From NCBI GenBank assembly GCA_017480115.1, contig JAFVBH010000077.1, positions 1 through 64,000 on the forward strand: a stretch of 64,000 nt of DNA. Reading direction: 5' to 3'. The DNA comes from Clostridia bacterium (GTDB taxonomy: Bacteria; Bacillota; Clostridia; Oscillospirales; Acutalibacteraceae). The notes beneath the pieces were generated by a model. The model worked only from the letters and a program-made list of their open reading frames with translations, searched no databases and was not told the DNA's origin. The position numbers were made by a program, and so were the translations under genes. Shown here piece by piece: positions 1-8,183 of this stretch (the stretch's first letter is position 1; each line of letters begins with the position of its first letter).

Positions 1-135
1 CAGAAGGTTGATAAGCATAATCAGGTTGTGGAGCGCACCTATGCGCTTGAAAAATCGGACGAGCTGCAGACCGAGAAAATTAAGGTCATCAACCATCGGC
101 TTGACGACCTCGAAAGGAGTGAAAGCCATGACTAA
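1..135 (+). CDS. C-terminal tail of a phage XhlA-like coiled-coil protein (5' end outside window)
   Basis: The frame is open from base 1 and ends at a TAA that overlaps the start of the holin gene by 8 bases. The 44 visible residues are charged and heptad-like (valine, leucine and isoleucine spaced among Lys, Glu, Asp), as in the small coiled-coil proteins encoded just before holins in phages of Firmicutes. Function is inferred from this position and composition. The rest of the protein, and any prophage, lies left of the window. Confidence 0.5.
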   Translation, partial: QKVDKHNQVVERTYALEKSDELQTEKIKVINHRLDDLERSESHD

Positions 136-337
136 GAAAGATATTGCCATCCGCGCTCTCAAGACCTTCGTGCAGGCGTTTCTCGGCGTGCTGGTTCCGG
201 AGATCGTGACGATCCTGAACGGCGGTTTTACGGACGTATCGACCGCGTGGAAAGCGCTCAGCCCCTTTATTGCCTCTGCGCTGGCTGCGGGTATCTCGGC
301 GGTGTGGAATATCGTCCTTGCGGAGTTGAAAACCTGA
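128..337 (+). CDS. Phage holin-like small membrane protein
   Basis: The protein has 69 residues, and the ATG at 128 follows an AAAGGAG-type ribosome-binding site. It has a short charged N-terminus (MTKKD), two hydrophobic segments (about residues 10-30 and 45-65) separated by a Gly/Asp turn, and a short charged tail. This is the layout of small phage holins of the r1t type, which permeabilise the membrane to release endolysin. No endolysin follows within the window, so the cassette is either incomplete or a remnant. The family assignment is by layout only. Confidence 0.55.
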   Translation: MTKKDIAIRALKTFVQAFLGVLVPEIVTILNGGFTDVSTAWKALSPFIASALAAGISAVWNIVLAELKT

Positions 338-355
338 ATAAATATTAGATATGCT

Positions 356-390
356 CCGGCGGTTTCGTATGGTTCCGTCGGGAATTTTTT
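356..390 (+). terminator. Rho-independent terminator after the holin
   Basis: CCGGCGG (356-362) can pair with CCGTCGG (375-381) with one G-U pair, and a run of T follows at 385-390. It sits 19 bases after the holin stop codon. Confidence 0.6.
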
Positions 391-440
391 AATTTTTTGT
401 AAACATTATGTCACATTTTGATTTTTTGCGGACTAACTAC

Positions 441-478
441 AAATAGGGACTTTTTCGCTGCAGGATGAAAGGATATGG
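441..478 (+). repeat. Left member of two interleaved inverted repeats around the 67-aa ORF
   Basis: Segment A at 441-461 (starts AAATAGGGACTTTTTCGC) matches the reverse complement of 698-718 at 18 of 21 positions, and all three differences are transitions. Segment B at 468-478 (AAAGGATATGG) matches the reverse complement of 723-733 exactly. Segment B includes the ribosome-binding site of the ORF at 485. Confidence 0.7.
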
Positions 479-484
479 TTACAT

Positions 485-688
485 ATGAATAATATTGCAC
501 GCGAATTAGCCCTAATTTACACATTGACCGCGTTTGCGGATCATTATTCCCGACGATCTGACGCCGAGAAAAACGACATCACAGCTCTGACCAACCGTCT
601 GGCGTGCCTGTATGAGGAGGCATATACCGCTCTGCTGCTACTGCACGCTGACACACTGGACTTTTCCGATATTAACATAACAGAATAA
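485..688 (+). CDS. 67-aa acidic protein of unknown function between inverted repeats
   Basis: The ATG follows AAAGGA at a spacing of about 10 bases. The protein is predicted helical and rich in Ala and Leu, with no hydrophobic run long enough for a confident membrane span and an acidic C-terminus. I do not recognise the family. It stands alone between the phage lysis genes and a sugar transporter. The two inverted repeat pairs that bracket it suggest either a very small mobile unit or an autoregulated accessory gene of the neighbouring prophage. Both ideas are inference. Confidence 0.5.
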   Translation: MNNIARELALIYTLTAFADHYSRRSDAEKNDITALTNRLACLYEEAYTALLLLHADTLDFSDINITE

Positions 689-697
689 TTAAGACCA

Positions 698-733
698 GTA
701 GCGGAAAAGTTCCTATTTTTCGCCATATCCTTT
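698..733 (-). repeat. Right member of the interleaved inverted repeats
   Basis: 698-718 pairs with 441-461 and 723-733 pairs with 468-478. Because the order is A, B on the left and A', B' on the right, the pairs cross and cannot form one simple stem. Confidence 0.7.
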
Positions 734-746
734 TAAATTTGAATAT

Positions 747-766
747 GAAAGGCGAGATTGCCTTTC
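747..766. other. Short perfect hairpin
   Basis: GAAAGGC (747-753) and GCCTTTC (760-766) form a 7-bp stem around a 6-base loop. No T-run follows on the plus strand. Between here and 910 I see no supported gene. Confidence 0.4.
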
Positions 767-910
767 GAGTACTTTGCGTTTTGCGGGCAAGCCGATGCTA
801 TCCGATTCCTTGCGGTTCCGGGGTTCGATTATTACGCTTTCTTCGCGTTTTTTCTTGGGTATTATAATCTTTGGATTTGCGCCGGAAAAGATGCAGATTC
901 CTGCCCAATA

Positions 911-949
911 AAAACGCATCAAAGGTCATTTCGGCTTTTGATGCGTTTT
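911..949. terminator. Terminator after the GPH symporter gene (minus strand), possibly bidirectional
   Basis: AAAACGCATCAAA (911-923) pairs perfectly with TTTGATGCGTTTT around a 13-base loop. Read on the minus strand it ends in a T-rich stretch, 17 bases beyond the symporter stop codon. Confidence 0.8.
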
Positions 950-965
950 CTGTTTATTTTTTGAT

Positions 966-2450
966 TTACGGCTGTTCGGCGGCTGTCTGCGTTTCCATTG
1001 CAAGCTGCTTGGCGCGCGCCTGCCGCTTGACTGCCAGCTCCTCCTGCTGCTTTTGCAGCTTTTTCTTATTCAGCGGATACAGTGCAAACAGGACAAACGT
1101 AATCAAATATGCGATAAAGGTGACGCGGGAGACCATCTTGAAAATCTTGTCGCCCACGATGGGGATATAGCCGTTGTAGGTCTGCTCCGGATCGTACCCG
1201 GCGTAGTTATACAGCAGCTGCAAGCCCACGGTGTCCGCCAGCGTCTGTCCCAGCTTTCTGGCAAACGTATACACCGCGTAAATGGCGCTCTCGTTCTGAA
1301 TGCCCGTCTTGTTCTCCTGATAATCGATCACGTCGGTCACGATCGCCCATGTCAGAATCGAAAGGAACGAGTAACCGGTGCCGATGCCGAAATTGCAGAG
1401 GATAAAGGGCAGGGTATTGGTGCGGAAATGCTCGTTGGGACCGATCAGGCAAAGCACCAGCGCGGAGATCGACGCGATGGAAAGACCGACCGTCGTCAGC
1501 TCTTTTTTGCCGAATTTTTTGGCCAGCTTGGGCATAAAGAGGATCAGCAGCACCATCGGCAGATAGGTGGAGATCGTGATATAGATCGAAAGATCCGAGT
1601 TGCCGAAATAGTTCTTTGTCAGATACTGGTTAAAGGAGGTAAATTGCAGCAGGCCGCTGATCATCAGACCGCCGCCGGTGACGGTCAGGAACGGGCGGCT
1701 CTTGAACAGGCTGCCGTAGGTTTGCTTGATGTCGATTTTTTTCTTCTCGTGGGAATACTGTACGCGCTCCTTGGTCGTATAGAAGCAGGTGTTGTAGGCG
1801 ACCAGCGACAGGCAGCCCAGCACCACTGCGGCGATAAAGGTCTTGTTCGGGTTCAGCGTCGTGCCGTTGTCATAAATCAGCTTCTGCGCCACAAGGGTGA
1901 CCGCGGCGCCGCCCACGCCCGCGCCCACCGAACGCATGGTGGAAAGCAGGGTTCTGCCGTCCGGATCGTCCGTAATGGCGGAGGCAAGGGAGCCGTAGGG
2001 GATATTCATGCCGGTATACATCATGCCGAACAGGATATATGTAATATAGGCGAATACCAGCAGCACCATGTAATTGTCAACAAAATTGTTCAAATTGAAG
2101 AAGCAAAGCATGATCGACGCCGCCAGCGGGAACGAGACTGACCGCAGATACGGGCGGAACTTGCCGTTCTTGGTCGGGCGGTGATTATCGACCACCAGCC
2201 CCCACAGCGGGTCGTTGATCGCGTCCCAAAGACGGGTGACCAAAAACAGGATCGTCAGATCCGTGCTGATCTTGGTGGCGGAAACGCCGTGCCCGGGCAG
2301 CAGACTGTCGGTGTAAAAAACTTTTAAATAGGTGGAAACAAAGGTCAGGACAAACAGGTTGCCCATGTCACCGAACATGTAGCCGAAAGCTTCCTTGATG
2401 CCGATGGCATTGGGGTGTTTCGGTTTTACGGCGGGATCGGATTTGCGCAT
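966..2450 (-). CDS. GPH (MelB-like) family sugar:cation symporter
   Basis: The protein has 494 residues and about twelve hydrophobic segments, the usual size for glycoside-pentoside-hexuronide symporters of the major facilitator superfamily. The N-terminal half shows family hallmarks: a GDMGN segment in the first helix, the LWDAINDPLWG signature near residue 90, and a Lys-Phe-Arg-Pro-Tyr cytoplasmic loop. It would import a sugar or uronide with a cation across the cytoplasmic membrane. The ATG at 2450 was chosen over an upstream in-frame start because AGGAGG sits 7 bases ahead of it. The gene has its own promoter and terminator and stands alone, so the substrate is unknown. The hexuronate gene uxuA lies 12 kb away and is only weak context. 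Confidence 0.88.
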   Translation of the reverse strand: MRKSDPAVKPKHPNAIGIKEAFGYMFGDMGNLFVLTFVSTYLKVFYTDSLLPGHGVSATKISTDLTILFLVTRLWDAINDPLWGLVVDNHRPTKNGKFRPYLRSVSFPLAASIMLCFFNLNNFVDNYMVLLVFAYITYILFGMMYTGMNIPYGSLASAITDDPDGRTLLSTMRSVGAGVGGAAVTLVAQKLIYDNGTTLNPNKTFIAAVVLGCLSLVAYNTCFYTTKERVQYSHEKKKIDIKQTYGSLFKSRPFLTVTGGGLMISGLLQFTSFNQYLTKNYFGNSDLSIYITISTYLPMVLLILFMPKLAKKFGKKELTTVGLSIASISALVLCLIGPNEHFRTNTLPFILCNFGIGTGYSFLSILTWAIVTDVIDYQENKTGIQNESAIYAVYTFARKLGQTLADTVGLQLLYNYAGYDPEQTYNGYIPIVGDKIFKMVSRVTFIAYLITFVLFALYPLNKKKLQKQQEELAVKRQARAKQLAMETQTAAEQP

Positions 2451-2483
2451 AAAGTACCTCCTGTTGGGAAAATTTACACATGT

Positions 2484-2512
2484 ATTGTAACGCATTCTGC
2501 TTTTCTTGTCAA
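2484..2512 (-). promoter_or_regulatory. Sigma-A promoter of the GPH symporter gene
   Basis: On the minus strand TTGACA (2512-2507) and TACAAT (2489-2484) are separated by exactly 17 bases, about 35 bases before the start codon. Confidence 0.8.
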
Positions 2513-2556
2513 TTCTATATAAAATTTTCTTAATTTTTTATGAATAAAATTAATGG

Positions 2557-2585
2557 TTGCGTTGTCGGAGAATCTTTGGTATAAT
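2557..2585 (+). promoter_or_regulatory. Sigma-A promoter of the nusB operon
   Basis: TTGCGT (2557-2562), a 17-base spacer and a perfect TATAAT (2580-2585) precede nusB. It is divergent from the symporter promoter. Confidence 0.7.
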
Positions 2586-2593
2586 AACGGCAG

Positions 2594-2640
2594 GAAGGCG
2601 CAGCTTGACAACTGAACACAAACGATATTTTTGCGCCTTC
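2594..2640 (+). other. Leader hairpin in the nusB transcript
   Basis: GAAGGCGCA (2594-2602) pairs perfectly with TGCGCCTTC (2632-2640) around a 29-base loop. It is followed by AGGC-TTTTT-GCCT-TTT just before the ribosome-binding site. It lies in the 5' untranslated region and no long T-run makes it a standard terminator. Confidence 0.45.
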
Positions 2641-2678
2641 GGAATGACCGGAGGCTTTTTGCCTTTTGGAGGAACCGT

Positions 2679-3098
2679 ATGACCAGACATGAATCAAGAG
2701 AACAGGCGTTTGTGCTTGTTTTTGAAAACATTTTTCACCCCGAGCTTTCCGTGGAGGAGATCATTACCGCCGCCGGGGAGACGGACGTGCAGTGCCCCGA
2801 CGATTTTGCCGCGGCGCTTGCGGGCACGGTGATCGCCCATAAGGACGAGGCGGACGCTGTAATCGGGCAGTTTGCCCGCGGCTGGAAGCTGCACCGTCTG
2901 TCCAAGGTGGCGCTTGCGGCGCTGCGGCTGGCGATCTGTGAAATTCTGTACGCCGACGGCGTGCCCGACGGGGTCGCCATTAACGAGGCGGTGGAGCTTG
3001 CAAAAAAATACGCCACCGCGGCGGACGCATCGTATATCAACGGTATTCTCGGCTCCTTTGTCAGGAGCCGAGAAAAAACCGACGGTACCGAGATATGA
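2679..3098 (+). CDS. nusB: Transcription antitermination factor NusB
   Basis: The protein has 139 residues, the normal NusB length. It opens with the typical RHESREQAF helix and ends with the conserved segment GVAINEAVELAKKY followed by SYINGILG. NusB binds boxA RNA with NusE (S10) and supports rRNA antitermination. The start at 2679 follows GGAGG by 6 bases; an earlier in-frame start has no comparable site. Its stop overlaps the next gene by 4 bases, so it heads a tightly packed operon that continues through DNA repair and isoprenoid genes, a common order in Clostridia. Confidence 0.93.
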   Translation: MTRHESREQAFVLVFENIFHPELSVEEIITAAGETDVQCPDDFAAALAGTVIAHKDEADAVIGQFARGWKLHRLSKVALAALRLAICEILYADGVPDGVAINEAVELAKKYATAADASYINGILGSFVRSREKTDGTEI

Positions 3099-4036
3099 GT
3101 CTCTATTTAGGGATCGATACCAGCAATTACACCACTTCGGCGGCATTGTACGACGCGGACAGCGGGGAAGTGCGCTCCGCCCGGCGTTTACTGCCCGTAA
3201 AATCAGGGGAGAAGGGAATCCGGCAGAGCGACGCGGTCTTTCATCATACGGCGGCGCTGCCGGAGATGATCGCGGAGCTGACGCGGGGGCTGTCCGGCGG
3301 CGTTCGGCTGACCGCTGCGGGCGCGTCCGACAAGCCGTCCAATATTGCGGGGTCTTATATGCCCTGCTTTACCGTTGGCGCGTCCTTCGTTGCGTCCCTT
3401 TGCGCGCTGAACGGCATGCGGGCATACTATCATTCCCATCAGCACGGGCACATTGCCGCAGCGCTGTGGAGCGCGAGGCAAACAGCGTTGTTTGACCGGC
3501 AGTTTGTCGCCTTTCACGTGTCCGGCGGCACCACGGAAGCGGTGCTTTGCACGCCCTCGCCATTGGAGATATTCACCTGCGAACGGCTTCTGTATTCCTC
3601 CGATCTGAAAGCGGGACAGGCGATCGACCGCGTCGGCGTGATGCTGGGATTGTCCTTTCCGGCGGGGAAAGCGCTGGACGCGCTGTCGTTGGAAAGCGAC
3701 CGCGTATTTAAAATTAAGCCCTCGGTCAGGGACGGCTGTCCCAGTCTTTCCGGGATACAGAATCAATGCGAAACGATGTTTAAACGCGGGGAAAAGCCCT
3801 GCGATATTGCGCTGTTCTGCTTGAAAAGCGTCTCTGCGGCGCTGGGCGCCATGACGGCGGAGGTACGGCGCAGGTACCCGTCGTTGCCGATCGTATATTC
3901 CGGCGGTGTGACGGCAAATACAATGATAAGAAAAGACCTGTCCGGGGACGGCGCAGTATTTGCCGACCCCGCGTGGTCTTCGGATAACGCCGTAGGCGCG
4001 GCAGTGCTGGCGGCAGAAAAGGATAAGAGAGCATGA
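3095..4036 (+). CDS. TsaD/Kae1-family paralog (sugar kinase-like ATPase fold)
   Basis: The protein has 313 residues and begins with the ASKHA phosphate-loop motif IDTSNYTTSAAL. It has the metal-binding cluster HSHQHGH near residue 113, SGGTTEAV near 148, a DRVG(V)MLGLSFPAGKALD segment and a C-terminal YSGGVTAN adenosine motif. These are hallmarks of TsaD, the enzyme that makes N6-threonylcarbamoyladenosine in tRNA. It is somewhat shorter than genuine TsaD (about 335 residues), and several flanking motifs deviate. In Clostridia a second Kae1-like gene often sits between nusB and xseA while true tsaD lies with tsaB/tsaE. I therefore call it a paralog of uncertain activity. Confidence 0.78.
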   Translation: MSLYLGIDTSNYTTSAALYDADSGEVRSARRLLPVKSGEKGIRQSDAVFHHTAALPEMIAELTRGLSGGVRLTAAGASDKPSNIAGSYMPCFTVGASFVASLCALNGMRAYYHSHQHGHIAAALWSARQTALFDRQFVAFHVSGGTTEAVLCTPSPLEIFTCERLLYSSDLKAGQAIDRVGVMLGLSFPAGKALDALSLESDRVFKIKPSVRDGCPSLSGIQNQCETMFKRGEKPCDIALFCLKSVSAALGAMTAEVRRRYPSLPIVYSGGVTANTMIRKDLSGDGAVFADPAWSSDNAVGAAVLAAEKDKRA

Positions 4037-5247
4037 TGACGACTTCTGCGCTGAGCGTTGCGCAGCTCAGCTTTATCATCAAGTCCTGCATCGAGACCGA
4101 GCCGAAGCTTCGGCGGGTCGCCGTGCAGGGGGAGATCTCCAATTTTAAGCTTCATTATCAGTCGGGACACTTATATTTTTCCATAAAGGACGATACTGCG
4201 GTGGTAAAAGTCGTCATGTACCGTTCCGACGCGGCGCGGCTGCGCTTTCGCCCGCAGGACGGCATGGCGGTGGTGATCAGCGGCAGGATCGCCGTCTACG
4301 AAAAGGGCGGCTATTATCAGCTGATTGCCGAGCGTATGGACCCTGTCGGCGCGGGCGCGCTGGCGATGGCGTATGAGCAGCTGCGGCAGAAGCTGGCGGC
4401 GGAGGGGCTGTTTGACTTGCAGACGCGGGACGCGCTGCCCGCCTTTCCCCGCAGGATCGGCGTCGTGACCTCGGCGAGCGGCGCCGCGGTACGGGATATT
4501 CTCGATGTGCTTGCCCGTCGGTGGCCGTTGGCGGAGATCATTATGTGCCCCGTATTGGTGCAGGGCGTCGGCGCGGCGCAATCCGTCGCGGCGGCGATCC
4601 GCATGCTTAACGAACGCAGCGCCTGCGACGTGATGATCGTCGGCAGGGGCGGCGGTTCGATAGAGGACCTTTGGGCGTTTAACGAGGAGCCCCTCGTCCG
4701 CGCCGTGGCGACCTCTGAAATCCCCGTGATCTCGGCGGTCGGGCATGAAACGGATACCACGCTTTGTGATTTTGCCGCCAATCTGCGCGCCCCCACGCCG
4801 TCGGCGGCGGCGGAACAGGCGGCGCCGGACAGGGCGGAGCAGCGCTCGCTTCTCGGAAATCTGCGCAGGCGGCTGGATAAAAGCATGGAAAACCGCATCA
4901 CGGCTGCGCAGGCGCTTTTAACCCGATACAGCGGCGAGCAGGGGAAACAATCCATGCTGCGTTATATTGAGAATCATATGCAGTATTGCGACAGTCTCTC
5001 GGAGCGTATCCGACTGTCTGCCGGCAGACAAACGGACGCGGCAGCGGCGGCGCTGTCGGAGGCGTCGGCAAGGCTGGACTCTCTCAGCCCGTTAAAGGTG
5101 CTTGCCCGCGGGTACGCCGTGTGTGAAAAGGACGGCGCGGCGGTCACCGGAATCGACGCGCTTCGGCAGGGAGATTTCCTGCATGTGAGATTCGGCGACG
5201 GAACCGCCGAATGCGAAGTGAAAACAACCAAGGCGGTGGAAATATGA
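4033..5247 (+). CDS. xseA: Exodeoxyribonuclease VII large subunit
   Basis: The protein has 404 residues. An N-terminal OB-fold (about 5-100, with the ISNFK.H.SGH.YFSIKDD signature) is followed by the catalytic domain carrying GRGGGSIEDLWAFNEE and ISAVGHETDTTLCDFAA, then a coiled-coil region and a short C-terminal segment. With XseB it degrades single-stranded DNA in both directions. The start overlaps the previous gene by 4 bases and the stop overlaps xseB as ATGA, consistent with translational coupling. Confidence 0.95.
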   Translation: MMTTSALSVAQLSFIIKSCIETEPKLRRVAVQGEISNFKLHYQSGHLYFSIKDDTAVVKVVMYRSDAARLRFRPQDGMAVVISGRIAVYEKGGYYQLIAERMDPVGAGALAMAYEQLRQKLAAEGLFDLQTRDALPAFPRRIGVVTSASGAAVRDILDVLARRWPLAEIIMCPVLVQGVGAAQSVAAAIRMLNERSACDVMIVGRGGGSIEDLWAFNEEPLVRAVATSEIPVISAVGHETDTTLCDFAANLRAPTPSAAAEQAAPDRAEQRSLLGNLRRRLDKSMENRITAAQALLTRYSGEQGKQSMLRYIENHMQYCDSLSERIRLSAGRQTDAAAAALSEASARLDSLSPLKVLARGYAVCEKDGAAVTGIDALRQGDFLHVRFGDGTAECEVKTTKAVEI

Positions 5248-5450
5248 AAAAAATGACCTATGAGCAGGCGCTGGAAAAACTGCAGCAGACCGTGAACGCC
5301 ATGGAAAGCGGCACGGTGTCTCTTGACGAATCCGTGAAGCTGTACGAGGAGGGCACGAAGCTTGCCGTTTACTGTATGAAATGCCTGGAGACCGCAAAAC
5401 AGAAAATTACGGACATCTCCAACTATACCGGGGAGGAAGACGATGACTGA
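5244..5450 (+). CDS. xseB: Exodeoxyribonuclease VII small subunit
   Basis: The protein has 68 residues with the canonical core TYEQALEKLQ, followed by METG-like turn, SLDESVKLYEEG and a helical C-terminus that packs on the XseA coiled coil. An upstream in-frame ATG would lie inside xseA; the start at 5244 forms the usual ATGA overlap. It ends 8 bases into ispA. Confidence 0.93.
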   Translation: MKKMTYEQALEKLQQTVNAMESGTVSLDESVKLYEEGTKLAVYCMKCLETAKQKITDISNYTGEEDDD

Positions 5451-6318
5451 GAATCTGACGGAGAAATATCTCGATACGATCAACCGCGCCCTTGCGGCGT
5501 ATTTACCCGAGAGCGACGGCGCGGAAAACTTTATGAACGATGTTATGGCGTATTCCCTGCAAAACGGCGGCAAGCGGATCCGTCCGATGCTTACCATGGA
5601 ATTTTGCGCTCTCTGCGGCAAGGACGCGGCATCCGCGCTGCCCTTCGCCTGCGCGGTGGAATACGTGCATACCTATTCGCTGATTCACGACGATCTGCCC
5701 TGTATGGATAATGACGATATGCGCCGCGGCAAGCCTGCTTCTCATATCAGATTCGGCGAAGCTAACGCGCTGTTGGGCGGCGACGGGCTGCTTACAATGG
5801 CGTTCGGCATTCTCGCCGCCGCCGAGCTGCCGCCTGCCTTGATCGTGCGCGCGGTGGACGCTCTGGCTGATGCGGCGGGCGTCTGCGGTATGATCGGCGG
5901 GCAGTATTTAGACCTCGCGGGCGAGACCGAGGCGCGTACAGCAGACGATCTGCGCGCGACGGACGCGCTGAAAACCGGCGCGCTGATCCGATGCGCCTGT
6001 GTGCTGGGCTGCATTGCGGCGGACGCGGACTATGAACAGATCGAGGCGGCGGAGCTGTTTGCGGAAAATCTCGGCGTTGCGTTTCAGATCATCGACGACG
6101 TGCTGGACGTGACGTCCGACGTCGGAACGCTGGGTAAACCCGTCGGCAGCGATGAGAAAAACGGAAAAAGCACCTACGTTTCCCTGCTGGGGCCGGAACA
6201 GGCGAAAGCTGAAGCGGTGCGCTATACGCAAAAGGCGATTGACGCGCTTGCGGTTTTCGGAGATAAGGCGGACGCGCTCACAGATTTTGCCCGCGCGCTT
6301 GCCGAGAGAATCAATTGA
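5443..6318 (+). CDS. ispA: Farnesyl/geranyl diphosphate synthase (polyprenyl synthetase)
   Basis: The protein has 291 residues. The first aspartate-rich motif is HDDLPCMDNDD with the following RRGKP, and the second is QIIDDVLDV, the two Mg-diphosphate binding sites of short-chain prenyl transferases. It condenses IPP with DMAPP/GPP to give farnesyl diphosphate for undecaprenyl and quinone synthesis. It directly precedes dxs, the first MEP pathway enzyme, so this part of the operon supplies isoprenoids. The chain length of the product is inferred from family and context. Confidence 0.92.
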   Translation: MTENLTEKYLDTINRALAAYLPESDGAENFMNDVMAYSLQNGGKRIRPMLTMEFCALCGKDAASALPFACAVEYVHTYSLIHDDLPCMDNDDMRRGKPASHIRFGEANALLGGDGLLTMAFGILAAAELPPALIVRAVDALADAAGVCGMIGGQYLDLAGETEARTADDLRATDALKTGALIRCACVLGCIAADADYEQIEAAELFAENLGVAFQIIDDVLDVTSDVGTLGKPVGSDEKNGKSTYVSLLGPEQAKAEAVRYTQKAIDALAVFGDKADALTDFARALAERIN

Positions 6319-6320
6319 CA

Positions 6321-8183
6321 ATGGAAAAAAAGTATTTACAATCGATAACATCCCCTGCGGACGTCAAAGCGCTGCCGGAGACGGCGCTGCCCGCGCTGGC
6401 GCAGGAAATTCGCGAGGCGCTGATCGAGACCGTCTCCGAAACGGGCGGGCATCTTGCGCCCAATCTCGGCGTTGTGGAACTGACGATCGCCCTGCATCGG
6501 GTCTTTCATTCCCCGCAGGATAAGATCGTGTGGGATGTGGGGCACCAGTCCTACGTGCATAAGCTGCTGACCGGGCGGTACGACAGATTCGATACGCTGC
6601 GCAAGGAGGGCGGAATCTCCGGCTTTACGCGCCCCGATGAAAGCGAACACGATATTTTTTACAGCGGGCACAGCAGTACTTCCGTTTCCGCCGCGCTGGG
6701 CATTGCGGAAGCGAATAAGATCAAAGGGAACAAAAATTACGCGATCGCCGTGCTGGGCGACGGCGCGTTTACCGGCGGTATGGTCTACGAGGCGCTGAAT
6801 AACGCCGGTCGTTCCGATACGCGGCTGATCGTGATTCTCAATAATAACGAAATGTCGATCTCGAAAAACGTGGGCGCGGTAGCGCGGTATCTTGCCGTGA
6901 TCCTGTCAAGACCGGGCTATTCCCGCCTCAAATCCCGCACGGAGCGGTTTTTGAACAAGATCCCGCTGGTGGGCAAGCCCATGTCCCGCGGGCTGTCCTC
7001 CGTGAAATCCCATATTAAAAATTTCATCTATTCCAGCACCATGTTCGAGCAGTTCGGCTTTCGTTATATGGGGCCCATCGACGGGCATAATATCAATGTG
7101 CTTTGCGACGCGCTGGAGGGCGCGAAGGAGCTGAACCGTCCCGTGCTTTTACATATCCATACCGTAAAGGGCAAGGGCTACGACTATGCGGAAAAATCTC
7201 CCGCGCTGTTCCACGGAATCTCGAAATTTGATATAGATTCCGGCGAGCCGATCTTCTCCGGCGACAATTATTCCAAGCAGTTCGGCACGTTTTTGGCGGA
7301 TATGGCGGAAAAGGACCGGCGCATCTGCGCCGTGACGGCGGCGATGTCCATCGGCACGGGGCTTTCTGCATTTCAGACGAAATTTCCCGACCGTTTTTTT
7401 GATGTGGGCATTGCCGAGGAGCATGCCGTGACGTTCTGCGCCGGGCTTGCCAAGGCGGGCATGTTGCCGGTTTTCGCGGTGTATTCTTCCTTTTTACAGC
7501 GCGCGTACGATCAGATCATTCACGACGGCGCGCTGCAAAAACAAAAGGTGATTCTTGCCATCGACCGCGCGGGCTTTGTGGGCGACGACGGCGAGACCCA
7601 TCAGGGGATTTTGGACGTGCCGTTTTTGAACACAGTGCCCGACGTTACCGTCTACAGTCCCGCCTCCTACAGTGAACTGAAAAGCGACTTCGTCCGCGCG
7701 TTTTATCATGACGAAGGGCTGGTCGCCGTGCGGTATCCCCGCGGGGCGGAGCTGCCGCTGCCCGACGATTATCAATCTTCCGGCGGGGATTTCGACGTCT
7801 ACGGCGATACGGACGCCGATACCGCGCTGGTGGTTTACGGCAGGGAATTTGCCTATGCCTGCGCGGCGCTTGCTGCACTTGACCGCGCCGTCAAAATTGT
7901 GAAATTTAATAAGATTAAGCCCCTCCATCCGGACGCGGTGACGCTTCTGGCGGCTTGTAAACATATCTTTTTCTTTGAGGAAAGCGAACGCAGCGGCTCG
8001 GTGGGCGAAGCGCTGTCCCTGCTGCTGGCGGCGCGGGATTACAAGGGCGGCTACCGACATATCGCCGTGCCGGATACCTTTGTGGGGCAGGCGTCTCCCG
8101 CCGCGCAGCTGCATAAATACGGGCTGGACGCCGACGGTATGGCAGTAGCCGTGACGGCATATTTTAACAATCATGAGACTTGA
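6321..8183 (+). CDS. dxs: 1-deoxy-D-xylulose-5-phosphate synthase
   Basis: The protein has 620 residues. It shows the thiamine diphosphate motif GDGAFTGGMVYEALNNAG followed by the NNNEMSIS segment, the WDVGHQSYVHK stretch with the active-site His, and the transketolase-like pyrimidine domain with FDVGIAEEHAVTF. It condenses pyruvate and glyceraldehyde-3-phosphate to start the MEP pathway. The ATG at 6321 is preferred over a TTG at 6315 that overlaps the ispA stop. Its last 11 bases overlap tlyA. Confidence 0.96.
   Translation: MEKKYLQSITSPADVKALPETALPALAQEIREALIETVSETGGHLAPNLGVVELTIALHRVFHSPQDKIVWDVGHQSYVHKLLTGRYDRFDTLRKEGGISGFTRPDESEHDIFYSGHSSTSVSAALGIAEANKIKGNKNYAIAVLGDGAFTGGMVYEALNNAGRSDTRLIVILNNNEMSISKNVGAVARYLAVILSRPGYSRLKSRTERFLNKIPLVGKPMSRGLSSVKSHIKNFIYSSTMFEQFGFRYMGPIDGHNINVLCDALEGAKELNRPVLLHIHTVKGKGYDYAEKSPALFHGISKFDIDSGEPIFSGDNYSKQFGTFLADMAEKDRRICAVTAAMSIGTGLSAFQTKFPDRFFDVGIAEEHAVTFCAGLAKAGMLPVFAVYSSFLQRAYDQIIHDGALQKQKVILAIDRAGFVGDDGETHQGILDVPFLNTVPDVTVYSPASYSELKSDFVRAFYHDEGLVAVRYPRGAELPLPDDYQSSGGDFDVYGDTDADTALVVYGREFAYACAALAALDRAVKIVKFNKIKPLHPDAVTLLAACKHIFFFEESERSGSVGEALSLLLAARDYKGGYRHIAVPDTFVGQASPAAQLHKYGLDADGMAVAVTAYFNNHET

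Noticed and set aside
758..1170. Two plus-strand frames between the 67-aa ORF and the symporter
   Set aside because: No ribosome-binding sites, they run through the terminator hairpin at 911-949, and Phe/Cys-rich translations match nothing known.
1053..2141. 362-codon plus-strand frame inside the symporter gene
   Set aside because: Antisense to a gene with promoter, terminator and twelve membrane helices; Gln/His/Arg-rich translation.
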